Positions 24,028 to 35,662 of a stretch of 64,000 nucleotides of DNA are shown in pieces. This DNA is from Paulownia fortunei (Eukaryota > Streptophyta > Magnoliopsida > Lamiales > Paulowniaceae): NCBI GenBank assembly GCA_019321725.1, contig CM033106.1, positions 28,694,118 to 28,758,117 of the forward strand, read 5' to 3'. Position numbers and translations under genes: made by a program. The notes beneath the pieces were generated by a model. That model was given only the letters and a program-made list of their open reading frames with translations. It did not search any database and was not told the origin of the DNA. Position 1 is the first letter of the stretch. The number at the start of each line of letters is the position of its first letter.

Positions 24028-27000
24028 ACCTAAACCACTAAAGAAGCTTAAAAAAAGTTGAACATCAATAAATCAAATAAGTACTCATTTTTTAGCTCAA
24101 TGCTTTTTTGGTCCCAAGTGGTAATATTCAATTTGCACAAGAGGGCATGCTTATTGAGAATTCAAAAAAAAAAAAATTTATATCTTTTTTCCCACTAAAA
24201 ATCTATGATTGCATGAGCTGTATTCACATCCAAGTGGAGCTTAATAAAATCCAGGCACAGTTAGTTAACCCCTTTAATCACATGGTTAGTATAGAAATTG
24301 GAGCCCGACAGCTCTAATTAATCCGGTTTTATTGAATTAAATTATTTCGTAATTTTATTGCAATAAAGATGGTGACATCAGATGAAGAACATTAAAAAAA
24401 ATTGATCAACAAGAAATTATTGGGTTGGTATATTAGGGCACGCTAGGGATTTTTGTTACACATTCACGTGCCTAAAAAAAAATGAGTAGATGGTGTTCAT
24501 TTCAATTTGAAGTACCTGTCAGTCAAATGTATTGAATTTATGGAGAAATGAAATTAATGATTACAACATGGAAAACAGAAAATTAGAAAGGACACTTGCA
24601 AGAAAATTCATGCATATTAACGTTATCCACTAGTTTTGACTTGTAGTTAAACCCTATACCTTTCATTGATGGCTTAGTGCTGGCGGCTTCTTAAAGCATT
24701 TTGTGGCCCCTCGTAGAGTAACTTTAATTCCCATCATTTTAGACTTTTACCAAATTTTGGATAACGTAAAATGAAACTTAAACAGGAAAATTTTAGTATT
24801 TGATTTATTGGTATATTTGATGTGTTTATCCTCTTTTTAATTTCTGATGTGTCCTTGTTAATTATCACAATGACAAATCAACAAATATTGGTCCTAAAAC
24901 TTATAAGTCTTTATGTATGAAAAGGTGTTCTACTTTGGATTTGCGATTATAACTTCTAAACATGAAGGAGAAATAATTTAGATTTTTAATTATAAATTAT
25001 TATCTCATCTTCTATTTCATGTTATAGGAAAAATTCAAATATATAAAATATATTTTAAATAAATATTTAAATGTGAATCATATATACTTATATATATTAA
25101 TAAAATGCAATATATATATTTTCTCAATTTATGCGTCTCTCTTTATCGTTCAAATTTTATCAAATGAGGAACGATATCTTGTCTCATAAGGGAGGACAAG
25201 CCAAAATAAGATATTCACTTGTATAAAACATGTTCGAGTTCAATTTATATTTCATATCTTTTATTTTAATTTTATATTTTATTTTATAATTCATATTAAT
25301 TCGTGTATATAATTAATATTAATCTGTATTTAAATTAACAAGTGCATGCATTTGGATTTGTTTACGAATAAAGAAAATTATAGTATGAATTTCCATTTTA
25401 ATCATTAAACGATGTAGTAAACATGCGTCACTGTTATGGCAGGTTGAGCATAGCGCAGCCCATATGCATGGGCCATACGTGTGATGTGTTGGTGGTTTAC
25501 TAATAAGCAATCAACCACTCTTGGCATCGATCAAATTGGAGCTTGTAGAGCAAAAGTTAGCTTTAAGAATAACAGCACATAATGCATAATTAAATATAAT
25601 TTCAGTGCATATAAAAATATATGAGTGAGTTGGAATTTTGTATCTTTTGTCTTTTTACCTATTTTAGTAATGGAAAAGGAAAATGTGTAAAACAAAGTTC
25701 ATGTTTGTGAACTAACGAAGGACTTAAGAAACACCTGTGATAATTATTGGTCATATTAAAATTGATCAATAGTTACCCTTTTTAAATAATTTGAGGAAAT
25801 TTTAGATATCTCGACTCAATTATCAAGATTGATTTTTTAAATTTCATCTATCTATATATGTATGTATTTCAATTAGTTTTTTTTTTTTTAAATAATGATA
25901 TAACATTACTGACATTCAATAAAACTAAAAAAAATAAAATTACACGATTCTTATTTTTCTAAGTCTTATTTAAATTTGTGTGCTCATTCAAAATGAGTCA
26001 TTCCAATTAACAGATATGAAGGCTGTGTTTGGATATGTTCCGACAAAGTATTTTTATCCCCGAAATAAGATCTTGTTTGTTTTTTCCCTTTCTCCCCCAA
26101 ATAAAATAGGCCCGCTATAAATTAACATCATACATTATCCAATTATTCTACTATTATATATATGTATATATATTAAGAAATATAATATATAATATTAAAA
26201 ATTAATAATATGACATTACTAATTGAGATAAAAATTTACAAACAATACATCTACGATTAAAAAAAAACAAAAAAAACGACTCTTTCAAAATAAAATTAAA
26301 CATTGCTTTCATTCTTTAATTCTCTCTCTCAAAACAAATTTCTTCAAAACACGCAAAATAAATTCAAACATAGGGAACTATTTTGTTTTGACATATGATA
26401 CATGTTAATTTCATGAGTTTACAGATATATTGTGTATGGATCACGTCTAAGACCAGAGCTGTAAAGTCAAATGATGAAACGCAATAAAAGGAGACTGACA
26501 GGCAAAAATGACAAAGTTAATACGTTTCGGGAATCAACGCTGTTGAAGCGCTCTATACTTTGGGAAATGGAAATTAAGCAACGAATCTCCACCCTATAGG
26601 CTATATTGCCCTTGTTTTTTTTAATTAATCTTTGAGGAATGCTATATTTCACTTTCTATTTTTTTTTTTTTGTAATATTTTTTAATTTTAATAAATAATT
26701 ATTGTAATTAATTCACTTGAAAATATTTAATCAATTAATATTTTTCGAAATAAAAAAATAAAAAAAAAACATAAAAGAAAAGAGTAATACGTAGCATTTT
26801 TCTTAATCTCCAGATATAGGTCAAAACGGTGAAAACGCAGACACTTGAATTAAATGTTTTTACGGAAAGTAAAATAAATATCATCAACTTAATTATATTT
26901 ATTTATTTAAACTTCTTAATGATTCTGTGTGCTTTGATAAGGAACGATGACCTGGAATGAGGTGAAAAATCAATTCCGTGATATCAAAGAAAATATACGC

Positions 27001-27094
27001 AACTCATTGTACGTACAGCATTGAAAGGTTTCTCTATGATACCAGTCTAAAATTGCATTTTTGTAGGTCTAGAATTGAAAGATTTTTCAGTAAT
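24028..27094. other. AT-rich intergenic DNA
   Basis: About 3 kb upstream of the TED7-like gene. No gene, tRNA or intact mobile element recognised. Open frames here are short and lack any family motif. Confidence 0.5.
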
Positions 27095-27370
27095 CGACTG
27101 GTCTTATTGGTTGATTTGACGTGATTGGCAGTAAAAAATTAAAAATTTGATTAAATTAATTAAAATTAATCAAAAATATTTTTTAAAAAAATTTAAATTT
27201 AATATTTAATTATATTAATGCATTTATTGAATTTTGCACTTTGTTATATATATTTTTATTTGATTATTTTTTTACTTTTTATATAACAATTAGTTGATTT
27301 CACTGTAATTTTACATAATATAAAAAAATATAGTCATAAGATCGGTCAGACTAGTTGAATCGCTGATCGA
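27095..27370 (+). repeat. Dispersed repeat family, copy C
   Basis: Same block order as copy A at 20757: TAATCGACTGGTC-like start, TTAATATT core, ATAACAATTAGTTG, then a GATCGGTCAGACTAGTTGAA-like end. It lies directly left of the hAT-like element at 27401. Confidence 0.5.
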
Positions 27371-27400
27371 AAATAAAATTAAATTAATCATCGATCCGAT

Positions 27401-28191
27401 TAGGGGTGTGCATTCGGTAATATCATATCTAAATTTCGATACGATAATTTACCAAACCAAAATAAATTGATTTGGTTTGGTAATTATCGAAAAAAGTAAA
27501 ATCAAAATTTATAATAAAAAAAAATCCTCCTTCTTTTTTTAATAATTAATGCATAACAATTATTAAATCAATGAGTTGTGGCCTATGAAAAAACTAATTT
27601 AATTATTTGTACTATTTTTTAAAATTTATTTTTAATCATAAATGGCTATTGTTTGAGTGAAGATAAATAATTGAATTATTGAAAATAAATATATGCTTAT
27701 ATGTTTGTTCATTTTGTGACTAACAAAAAATAATTAATGAATTAAATTACATTTAGTTCAATTTATGAATGGTGAGTATTCAATCGTTATTTTGGTGAGA
27801 CATTATTCATCAAACAAGAGAAATGCTCTATGTTAATTACTAAAAATTAAAAAAATATATTATATTTATCATACTAAATTTTAGCCATCTCCATAAGTAC
27901 CAGCCAAATAATTATTAATTAATTACTAAGCAATTGAATATAAGAAAAATAGACTAAAAAATACTCAAACGTCAAAAGTAATCAACAAGGTTTTAAAAAA
28001 TTAAATTAAAATATAAAAAAATCGATATTCGGCTCGGTATGATATACCAAACCTAAATATCAATATCGAATTAAATACTAATATTTTAAAAAAAATGCAT
28101 AACAATTACCAAATTAAAAATTTCGATTCGATTTTGATTTGTATGGAAATTTTGGTTTCGGCGTGGTTTAGTATATTTATGCATACTCCTA
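27401..28191. mobile_element. hAT-like non-autonomous DNA transposon
   Basis: Terminal inverted repeats TAGGGGTGTGCA at 27401-27412 and, inverted, TAGGAGTATGCA at 28180-28191 (10 of 12 match). They are flanked by 8-bp direct repeats GATCCGAT (27393-27400) and TATCCGAT (28192-28199), 7 of 8. An 8-bp target duplication and a TAGGGGTG-type terminus are typical of hAT superfamily elements. The 791-bp body has no transposase frame. Sub-terminal sequence contains a near-perfect hairpin at 27443-27488 (ACCAAACCAAA facing TTTGGTTTGGT) and CGGTTTGGT-like motifs at both ends. Confidence 0.75.
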
Positions 28192-28199
28192 TATCCGAT

Positions 28200-28867
28200 T
28201 ACGAAGACAGAGCTCAAAATTATAGAATTCGACCTCAAAAAAAAAAAAATGCAGTAATGGGCCCAAAATGAAGAAATTGATTTTGGGCAGTAGACGATTG
28301 AAGCTAGGATCCCCATTCTACGAGACTAATTCCAATCTTGCTTTGGGCCAAAATCTTTCTGACTTTATTTCCTAAAAGCCCATGAATTCCTCTAAATGCT
28401 ATCATTCCACCAATAATGGGAAGAGAGTTTGTAGATTCTCAATGACACCATATCTTGCATTTGAAGCATTCATTGTATAAATTGGGACTCCCAACTTCCT
28501 ATTCTTTTTGAGTTTTTATTAATTACCTTTTATTAAAGTTTTAAAGTAGTATCCTTTTTTGTTTTTTGAAAATTAAACATTTTTAAATTAGTTTCTATTG
28601 CAAGTATTTTTCAATTTAATATTTTGTAATTAAAAACCACTTAGATACCAATTTCAATGTTCTATAATAACTAGTAAGTTTTTGTGTTTATATATCAAAT
28701 ATTTTTACTTTAAATGGAAGCAACTTATCAAGACATTACTTGTTAGGGAGGGATTTGAACGTCGATAATTTGGCCAAAACGAAATACTTTATGACTTGAA
28801 AAAATTGTCTGTACATAAATATTGTCAATGTTTCATAATCGAACTCGTGACCAAATTAATTTTATTA
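28200..28867. other. AT-rich intergenic DNA
   Basis: No gene seen. GGGATTTGAACG (about 28749) and AATCGAACTCGTGACC (about 28839) look like decayed repeat fragments. Confidence 0.4.
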
Positions 28868-29095
28868 TTAATTAGCAGTTCAATCAGTCGGATCGATTTA
28901 ATAAAATTGATTATATTTTTTTATTATATGATGTAAAATAATAATATAATAGACTAATTGTCATGTAATACAATTTAAATATAAAAATAAATAAATAAAT
29001 AACAATCTAAAAAAAATAGAATTCAAATAACCATATAAATATAATAAAATATCAAATTTATACTTTAAAAAAAAATCGATCAAATTGGTTAGTGA
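28868..29095 (-). repeat. Dispersed repeat family, copy B (inverted)
   Basis: Reverse complement of the family seen at 20757-21090: it reads AAATTTGATATTTTATTATA, GGTTATTTGAATTCTA, GACAATTAGTCTATTATATTA and ends TTAAATCGATCCGACTGA then GAACTGCTAATTA. This is the clearest pairwise match to copy A. A short tandem duplication of AATCGATCAAATT-type sequence overlaps its right end (29074-29139). Confidence 0.6.
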
Positions 29096-29139
29096 AATTT
29101 ATAATAATCGATCAAATTTATAACCACATTAGTGAAATT

Positions 29140-29750
29140 TTAATTCAAGATCTGAGTAATGGATAAGACGGTAATGAGGCGAGTTTGCAAAAACACAAAA
29201 TTTATACTATCAATATTTTTAAGAACTTAGACCTGTACTGAATTAGACATGCTTTATAATTTTAAAAATAATAATACATATATATTTTTAAAAATATCAA
29301 CAATAAAATTTTCTAAAATTATATAATTTTTTAAAATAATATTATATAAATACATATAAATTAAATTATATATATATATAAAAAAAGACAACCCCCATTT
29401 CAAATCTATTTATAACCTTAAAAATTCACCAAAAGTGGGTGGAGTCGGAACAGATCCAGATTTAAATCCACGTCATTATCATCTCTAATTATAGAATCTT
29501 ATTTTTATTATTTGAACAAAACTTCATTTAGGAATTACAAACAATACTAATTATTGATATTTGAGAACAAGTGTCACGTATTAAAATCACACATTGTATT
29601 TAATAAAATAGTTATTAGCCACTGATATTTGGCAGCTCAATAGGGAATAACAATCCAAAACCATAATAAAAGTATAATCCAAATGGAATTCAACAAAATA
29701 ATGAAGATTCTCAAAGGGTAATATCGTCTTTCTAGTCGGCGTTCCAGCAC
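29140..29750. other. Intergenic DNA upstream of TFIIA-gamma
   Basis: AT-rich, no gene seen; grades into the TFIIA-gamma promoter. Confidence 0.4.
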
Positions 29751-29755
29751 TCGCC

Positions 29756-29794
29756 TATATAATCCTCCAACTACAAAATCTAGGGTATAAAAAG
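29756..29794 (+). promoter_or_regulatory. TFIIA-gamma core promoter (TATA candidates)
   Basis: Two TATA-like boxes, TATATAA near 29757 and TATAAAAAG at 29786-29794, followed by a CT-rich leader (29796-29838, CTCTCTTTCTCTC). The second box has the better spacing to a start in the CT-rich tract. Confidence 0.55.
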
Positions 29795-30036
29795 CCCCAA
29801 TTCTTCTCCCTCTCTTTCTCTCTATACTCTCTCTCTGCATCGGCGCACTCAGAAAACCCCTCTAGTTTTTCGAGTCAATAAGTAATAATCGATCAAACGT
29901 GCACCCAATTAATTTTCTGTTTGCTTAAATGTTTCTTGACTGTAATTTGGATTCTTCTTATGAGAAGTTTTGATTTGAAGAGTTTAGTTACTTTGATGAT
30001 GCATCCTGTGTAGGGTTGTACTATTATTGGAGAAGA

Positions 30037-33000
30037 ATGGCGACTTTCGAGCTGTACAGGAGATCGACAATTGGGATGTGCTTGACAGAAACGCTGGATC
30101 AGATGGTTTCTGGTGGAATTCTCAGCCCTGAACTCGCCATTCAAGTTCTTATTCAATTCGACAAGGTTATCCCTATTTTTTTTTTAATTATTTGCTGTAT
30201 TTCTGATAATTATGACACAGCTGCGCTACATTATGCCCCAGTTCGAGGATGCTCGAAAAATCAATTATCATGAACAAGGGTCATTGTATTGCGAAAAAAA
30301 GTTGAAATTGGAGAATTATCAATTGATAGTTGAAAGGCTAAACTAGAACTAAAAAGTAGTGTTCGGTATGGATTTAATATTAAGGAAAAAAAGGTCAAGA
30401 TGAAAAGTAAAATAAATGAATATAAATGTCACTAGCATGTTCATTTCTAACAAATTAAGTACTATTTTTGGAAGCCTTATAATTGTATTTAAATATCACA
30501 AAAAAGGAATGAGTGTAAATATGTAATTACTACAAAGATCTATTAAAAATATATTCACACGGGATTTTCTTTCATATTTTATTCAAAAACCAAAGGGGAA
30601 CATTTTTCTAAGTTACCCCCTCTCTCAAATCCAAGGCTAGACAGGAGTGTGAAATTGGTGATTTGTTGGATTATGGGAAACTAATGTACAAGATTTGGCT
30701 TAAAAATTAATTGTTAAGGTTTTTGATGAGTTGTGCTCTGTGCTTGTATAATAGAACTCATCTTCATTTTTGCTCCCCATGAGAGGGGGGAGTTGAAGTG
30801 TGATAAAGACAAAAGGAGCCAGAAATATAGTCCTATAGATTACTGGATGGGGGGTGTATATGTGCTGGCTTGCATCCATTTATGCATCCTTGTATTCCAC
30901 TAAATTTATGTTTAATGTTTTGCTTCCATGATTGCAGTCAATGACTGAAGCTCTGGAAAGTGAGGTGAAGAGCAAGGTTTCCATTAAGGTAAATGTGTTT
31001 CTGATTTAGGGGAAAAAAATTTATTAAGGTCATCTCATGTCTGTGCCTTTGTGATTGTGGCATATGATTTGTAGTTAGAGTTGGCTTATGGAGTGGAGAA
31101 GTTGATTTTGTGATATCTACGCCTTTATGCTTGTGCTTATGTTTTGTCCAGGTTGTGCTGTCAGAGCACCTGTTGTCATCCACTAATTTTTGAAGCTAAA
31201 AATTAGTTTGTTGTTTTTCTATGGAGATTGTTTTTTTATTTTTCAGCTGATTTTATTTGATTGGTCATACTCCAAAGGTCTTATTAACAGTACATATATG
31301 TTTATGGGATCATAAAGGGTGAGAAGAGGAAAAATGAGGAACTTATAGTCAAGAAATTGATGAGAATATGAGATGAAATGTATCTGTATGCTTTTAAAAT
31401 ATGAAAGAAGGAACAGAATCACTAAGTCCTCACCTAGACCTACTAGCAGGGGCAGGGAGCTGTACATGAATGTTGCATGATTCAGTCATCTGGGTCAAGA
31501 AGGCAGGTATCGTAACCAAATTTTGTTATCATCATATATTGGAGACCGAGAACATGAGAATTGCCAATCAAAGTCGATCTGAATTACCATACCTTGCTTT
31601 TATAGTTTGATGCTCAAAAGCGCTCATAGCGAAGTAGGAGTGGTGTTTAACAATCTCTCTACAGATGACGTAGATATCTCAACATACCAGCAAGCGTAAA
31701 AAACAAACACTAGCAATAGCATGTTAAAGTAGGCCAATGGCTAAAATTTTCATGGGGATAAATGTGAAAATGTACTGAAGTCTACTAATCTTGCATTGCT
31801 ATTCCAAAGCAACAGTTTACATTGTTGCCTCGAATTTGATTCAGTGTCTTCTTTTGTATTACGATGGATATACCCTCATTGAACAAGATAGTTCATTGAT
31901 CTTGAGATCTCTCTCCGGTGGGTAAATTACTTTACGTTCTATGAGAACTTCATAGATATGGCTTAGCGAGGGCTTTCTACATTTTGACTTTTCTTTGATT
32001 CAGCAGACCTGAAAATCTTTGAAAATTTTTGTATGAAATTTTATGAGAATTTTTTATGATGGTTTGGCAAGGCCAAGAGAAATGGAGCAGAAACAAGAAA
32101 TATCAATATCTACAACGTTGTTAATATAAAGCTGTTAGTTAATGCAGATTTTGCAATTATAAAAAGTGGCATTCATGTATTATTAAGCCATCAGTGGTTT
32201 TCATGGGTCTGCGTTTTCCCTTTATGTAGTCTCTTCACTTCCTGTTATTTCTGTTTTCTTTCTGTTCATTTATTTCTCTTGCATCTGTAATCGAGCATAT
32301 AATAGAGTTGAAATGTGGGACAATCATATGATTGAAGACATATAAAAACTCGTGAGAACTTATCAATATAACTTCTGTTCATGGGGTACTTTCAGGAAAT
32401 TGACAAATTTGAATTATTAAGCCTCGCTTGTTTCAGCAGTTCTTACTTTGGGCTGATGCTTATGTAACAGTGATTTTGTATTTTGGACTGCATTTGATCA
32501 ATTGATGTTCTTCAGTTAATCCAATTACCTTAATTACTGCTGAACTTTGCCTGTTAAATATTCCCCTCAATGATGTGAAATAGGTTCACTTCTTTGAATT
32601 CTTGCCTTCTGCTGAAATTTTCAGCATAAGATAAAATTCATCAGCCTGAAATTTGTCATAATTATGTTATATTTGCCCATCTCTCATCCTTGTACAATTT
32701 TTCCTACTAGTGATTCTGGCTACGAGTACATAGTCATGTTAGTGATTAACCTTGTCCTGCCTAAAGTACTGTCATTAAATTGAATATCTGGTAGTGTCTC
32801 ATTTGGTAGAAATGGCTATTTCTTGTCTGTTTTGTTCTAGTAGTATGATCTTTTCTATAGTCAACCTGAGATCTGGGTTTGGAACCATATTGTCCCAGGG
32901 AATACATTTTGGTCCTTGTTCCTTTCGGTGGTTGGCGGCACAAATGGTCACTGACTATTTGGGGAGCTACTTGAGTTCATAGATTGTTATGAATTTAATG

Positions 33001-33466
33001 AATCAATTTAAAATAGTATGTGTTGACAAGTAAAAAGGTTGAGATGCAAGAGAAGATAATCCAGCAACTTGTTCCTTTGGCAGTTATTCTTTGTTTGCAG
33101 TGACATGGTTACTCAGTATGTCTTTCTGCAATCTTCAATTTCCTAGTCTTTCTCCTGTTTGGGATGTTACACTCTAAAATATGCAGTCCTTTTCATTGTT
33201 TGGCGTTCTGTTTAACTTTTCAATGGCTCTTTATGCCTTCAATGCCCAGTTAAACTTTTTGATGTTAGGGTATGATTTTACTGTTCCATGTTTTTCCTTT
33301 TCTAATGTCACCACGTTTGCTACAGGGACATCTTCACACCTACAGATTCTGTGACAACGTTTGGACCTTCATCTTACAAAATGCTCAGCTCAAAAGCGAG
33401 GAAGGCCAGGAAACTGTTGATTCTGTGAAGATTGTCGCGTGTGACTCAAAGTTACTAACTCAGTGA
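30037..33466 (+). CDS. TFIIA-S: Transcription initiation factor IIA small (gamma) subunit
   Basis: Basal RNA polymerase II factor that stabilises TBP on the TATA box together with the TFIIA alpha/beta subunits. Exons 30037-30165, 30938-30988 and 33326-33466 (GT-AG, in frame) give 106 aa, the usual plant length. It begins MATFELYRRSTIGMCLTETL with the four-helix N-terminal part, followed by GHLHTYRFCDNVWTFIL and the end VKIVACDSKLLTQ, all diagnostic. The ATG is preceded by an in-frame TTG extension to 30016 that has no family match. The 2.3-kb second intron holds no recognisable gene. Residue 39, which in rice distinguishes the xa5 allele of this protein (Val to Glu), is Ile here, a conservative difference. 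A leader intron is possible (see findings). Confidence 0.97.
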
Positions 33467-33939
33467 AAGATGAACAATGGAGATTTTAATTGTAGTTTTT
33501 ATGTTTATCTGCTGTTACTGGAGAAGAATGGTGCAAAAGAACAGACGAAGTGAGAAAATCTGGAGTTACATCCATTCGGGTCGTATTTGCTGCTAATAGT
33601 GGGGGAGGAGGGATTGTACAATTTTCATACAAGCCATTCAAATATATTCTACTGTCATGGCTCATGATTTGTAATTGTGTTGAACAGATTTTTTCTTCTT
33701 CTTCTTCCTGCTGATTCCTAAGGTTTAGACTTCTGTTCAGTTGATGGAGTCTCTTGATTTGTATAGTTACAGCAATTCCAGGTCTCACCCTCCTTGTTGG
33801 ATTGGAAAAGTTTTGGACAAATTCAGGCCTTGTTAGACCAATCTAATCCAACAGTAGGTGATGTTTTATTTATATTGTCATTGGTTAATTGCGCTGGCCT
33901 TCAGGTAAATCACATGAAAAAGAGTGGAATAGATGAAGC
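33467..33939. other. TFIIA-gamma 3' UTR and downstream DNA
   Basis: Contains the 3' UTR, with a TTCTTCTTC tract near 33694. No other gene seen. Confidence 0.5.
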
Positions 33940-34055
33940 GTGTGGGCAAATTCTATATACATAAGAAGAATAGATGGTTGATTTGCGTGTGGACAAATTC
34001 TATATATATAAGAAAAATAGATGATTGATTTGCGTGTCGAAAATTCAATTTATAT
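33940..34055. repeat. 47-bp tandem repeat, about 2.4 copies
   Basis: Unit GTGTGGGCAAATTCTATA...GATTTGC at 33940-33986, a second copy at 33987-34033 differing at only a few positions, and the beginning of a third at 34034 (GTGTCGAAAATTC). It abuts the long inverted repeat that follows. Confidence 0.85.
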
Positions 34056-34072
34056 TAAATTTTGTACAAGAG

Positions 34073-35479
34073 GTGATGTGGTCAAAATTAGTTGTAGTGA
34101 ATTAAGTCTATATATTTTGGGGTCAAAATGAGTTATTTAAAATGAATTAAGACTAATTAATTATAATAAATTTAAATATGAATATGGACTATTTTAGAGT
34201 TATAATTAGCATAATTCTATTGATATATAATTTTTGAAAAAATAATCTTTAATGATATTTTATACTAATATGATAAGGAAAAAAAGATTTATCACGAAAG
34301 TAACTACTTATATAAATACATCTTCCCATTCATACAATAGAGACGTATGATTTTATGTCTTATTCGTATTTTTATTATTGATTGATGAGTGATTTTGTAT
34401 ATTGATTGATTTCCTGTATATTCGATTTTTGATTTGAGCGTCAGAGGGAGTACGTTGAGGAAACTCAAGATCCCTCATAATTTTTTTATGTTTTGCATGT
34501 TATATGATAAATTATGGATATCGAATTCATGAAAATTCGAATTTGCAGTGTAAATTATTTGAAAATGATAAATTTATTTGATCAAAACTTCGATGGGAGT
34601 TTCTTTTAAAGCAATAACACATTAATCTAGTTGTCACCGGAGCCACAAAGCACTATCTAAATTGATTCGTTTATGCCGATAAGCTCCAATTGCATCATAA
34701 GAATAATAAAAAAAAAGGTTATTTCGTATATTTATTATTGTCACTTCTTTTATTTTGAATTCCATGGATTATACTTATTTATACGAATATCTCAACAATT
34801 CCCATTCATTAATACATAGAGTTCAATAAACATATCTTGAGTTGTTACGAAAATGGGGTCTCCAATAGCCGGAGACAAAAGATTTACATGAGAAAATATA
34901 AGTAAATGGACTTCCGCTTGAACCTCCACAGATAAATGTACATGAACAGTCATTTGATTTCCTTAAAATGCGGTTAAAAATTGATATAAAATAAATTTAT
35001 ATTTTTTGAATAATTTATACTGCGAATCTGAATTTTCACGAATTCAATTCTATGAATTCAGAATTTATCCTGTAAAATATCAAAAAATTAAGAGAGACCC
35101 CAAGTTTCCCCAACGTATCCTCTCCGACGCTCAAGTAACAGAAATCGAATGTATGTGAAATCAATCAATATAAAAAATTATTTATCGATCAATAATGCAG
35201 ATATAAAAAAGACGTAAAATCATACATTTTATATAAAAAGAGAAAGTAGTTATCTCGTGTGATAAATATTTTTTTTCTTATCAAATTAATATCAAATATC
35301 ATAAAAGATTATTTTTTCATGAATTGTATATCAATAGAACTATGTTAATTATAGCTCTAAAATAGCTCATATCCATATATAAATTTATTATAATTAATTG
35401 AGTTTAATTCATCCAAAATAACTCATTTTGTCTCAAAACATATAAACCTAATTTACTACAACTAATTATGACCACATCA
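34073..35479. mobile_element. Long inverted repeat (about 500-bp arms), foldback-type or paired LTR-like element
   Basis: The left arm (34073 to about 34590) is matched by the reverse complement of the right arm (about 34980-35479). Aligned blocks run from the outer ends TGATGTGGTC / GACCACATCA, through AATTAGTTGTAGT, AAAATGAGTTATTT and TTATGTCTTATTCG-like sequence, to CGTCAGAGGGAGTACGTTGA, whose partner is TCAACGTATCCTCTCCGACG-like. Divergence by eye is roughly 15-20%. The loop of about 390 bp has no open frame. The TTGAGCGTC(G/A)GAGGG block resembles a sequence common near the ends of plant LTRs, so the arms may be two LTR-like sequences in tail-to-tail orientation. No clear target-site duplication was found, so class is unassigned. 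Confidence 0.75.
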
Positions 35480-35482
35480 GCA

Positions 35483-35662
35483 GCACATAGCAACAGATTT
35501 CTTTGAATATTTTTAGATAATCTTGATTAAATTCAAATTGTGCTTGAATTGGAACTTTTGGGAGTTGAGGAGGCATATAGCAACAGAATTCTTTGAATAT
35601 TTTAAGATAATCTTGATTAAATTCAAATTGGGCTTGAATTGAAAATTTTGGGAGTTGGGGAT
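35483..35662. repeat. 90-bp tandem duplication
   Basis: Two units, 35483-35572 and 35573-35662, each starting GCA(C/T)ATAGCAACAGA and containing ATAATCTTGATTAAATTCAA, ending GGGAGTTG(A/G)GGA. About 90% identical by eye. It lies immediately right of the inverted repeat. Confidence 0.85.
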
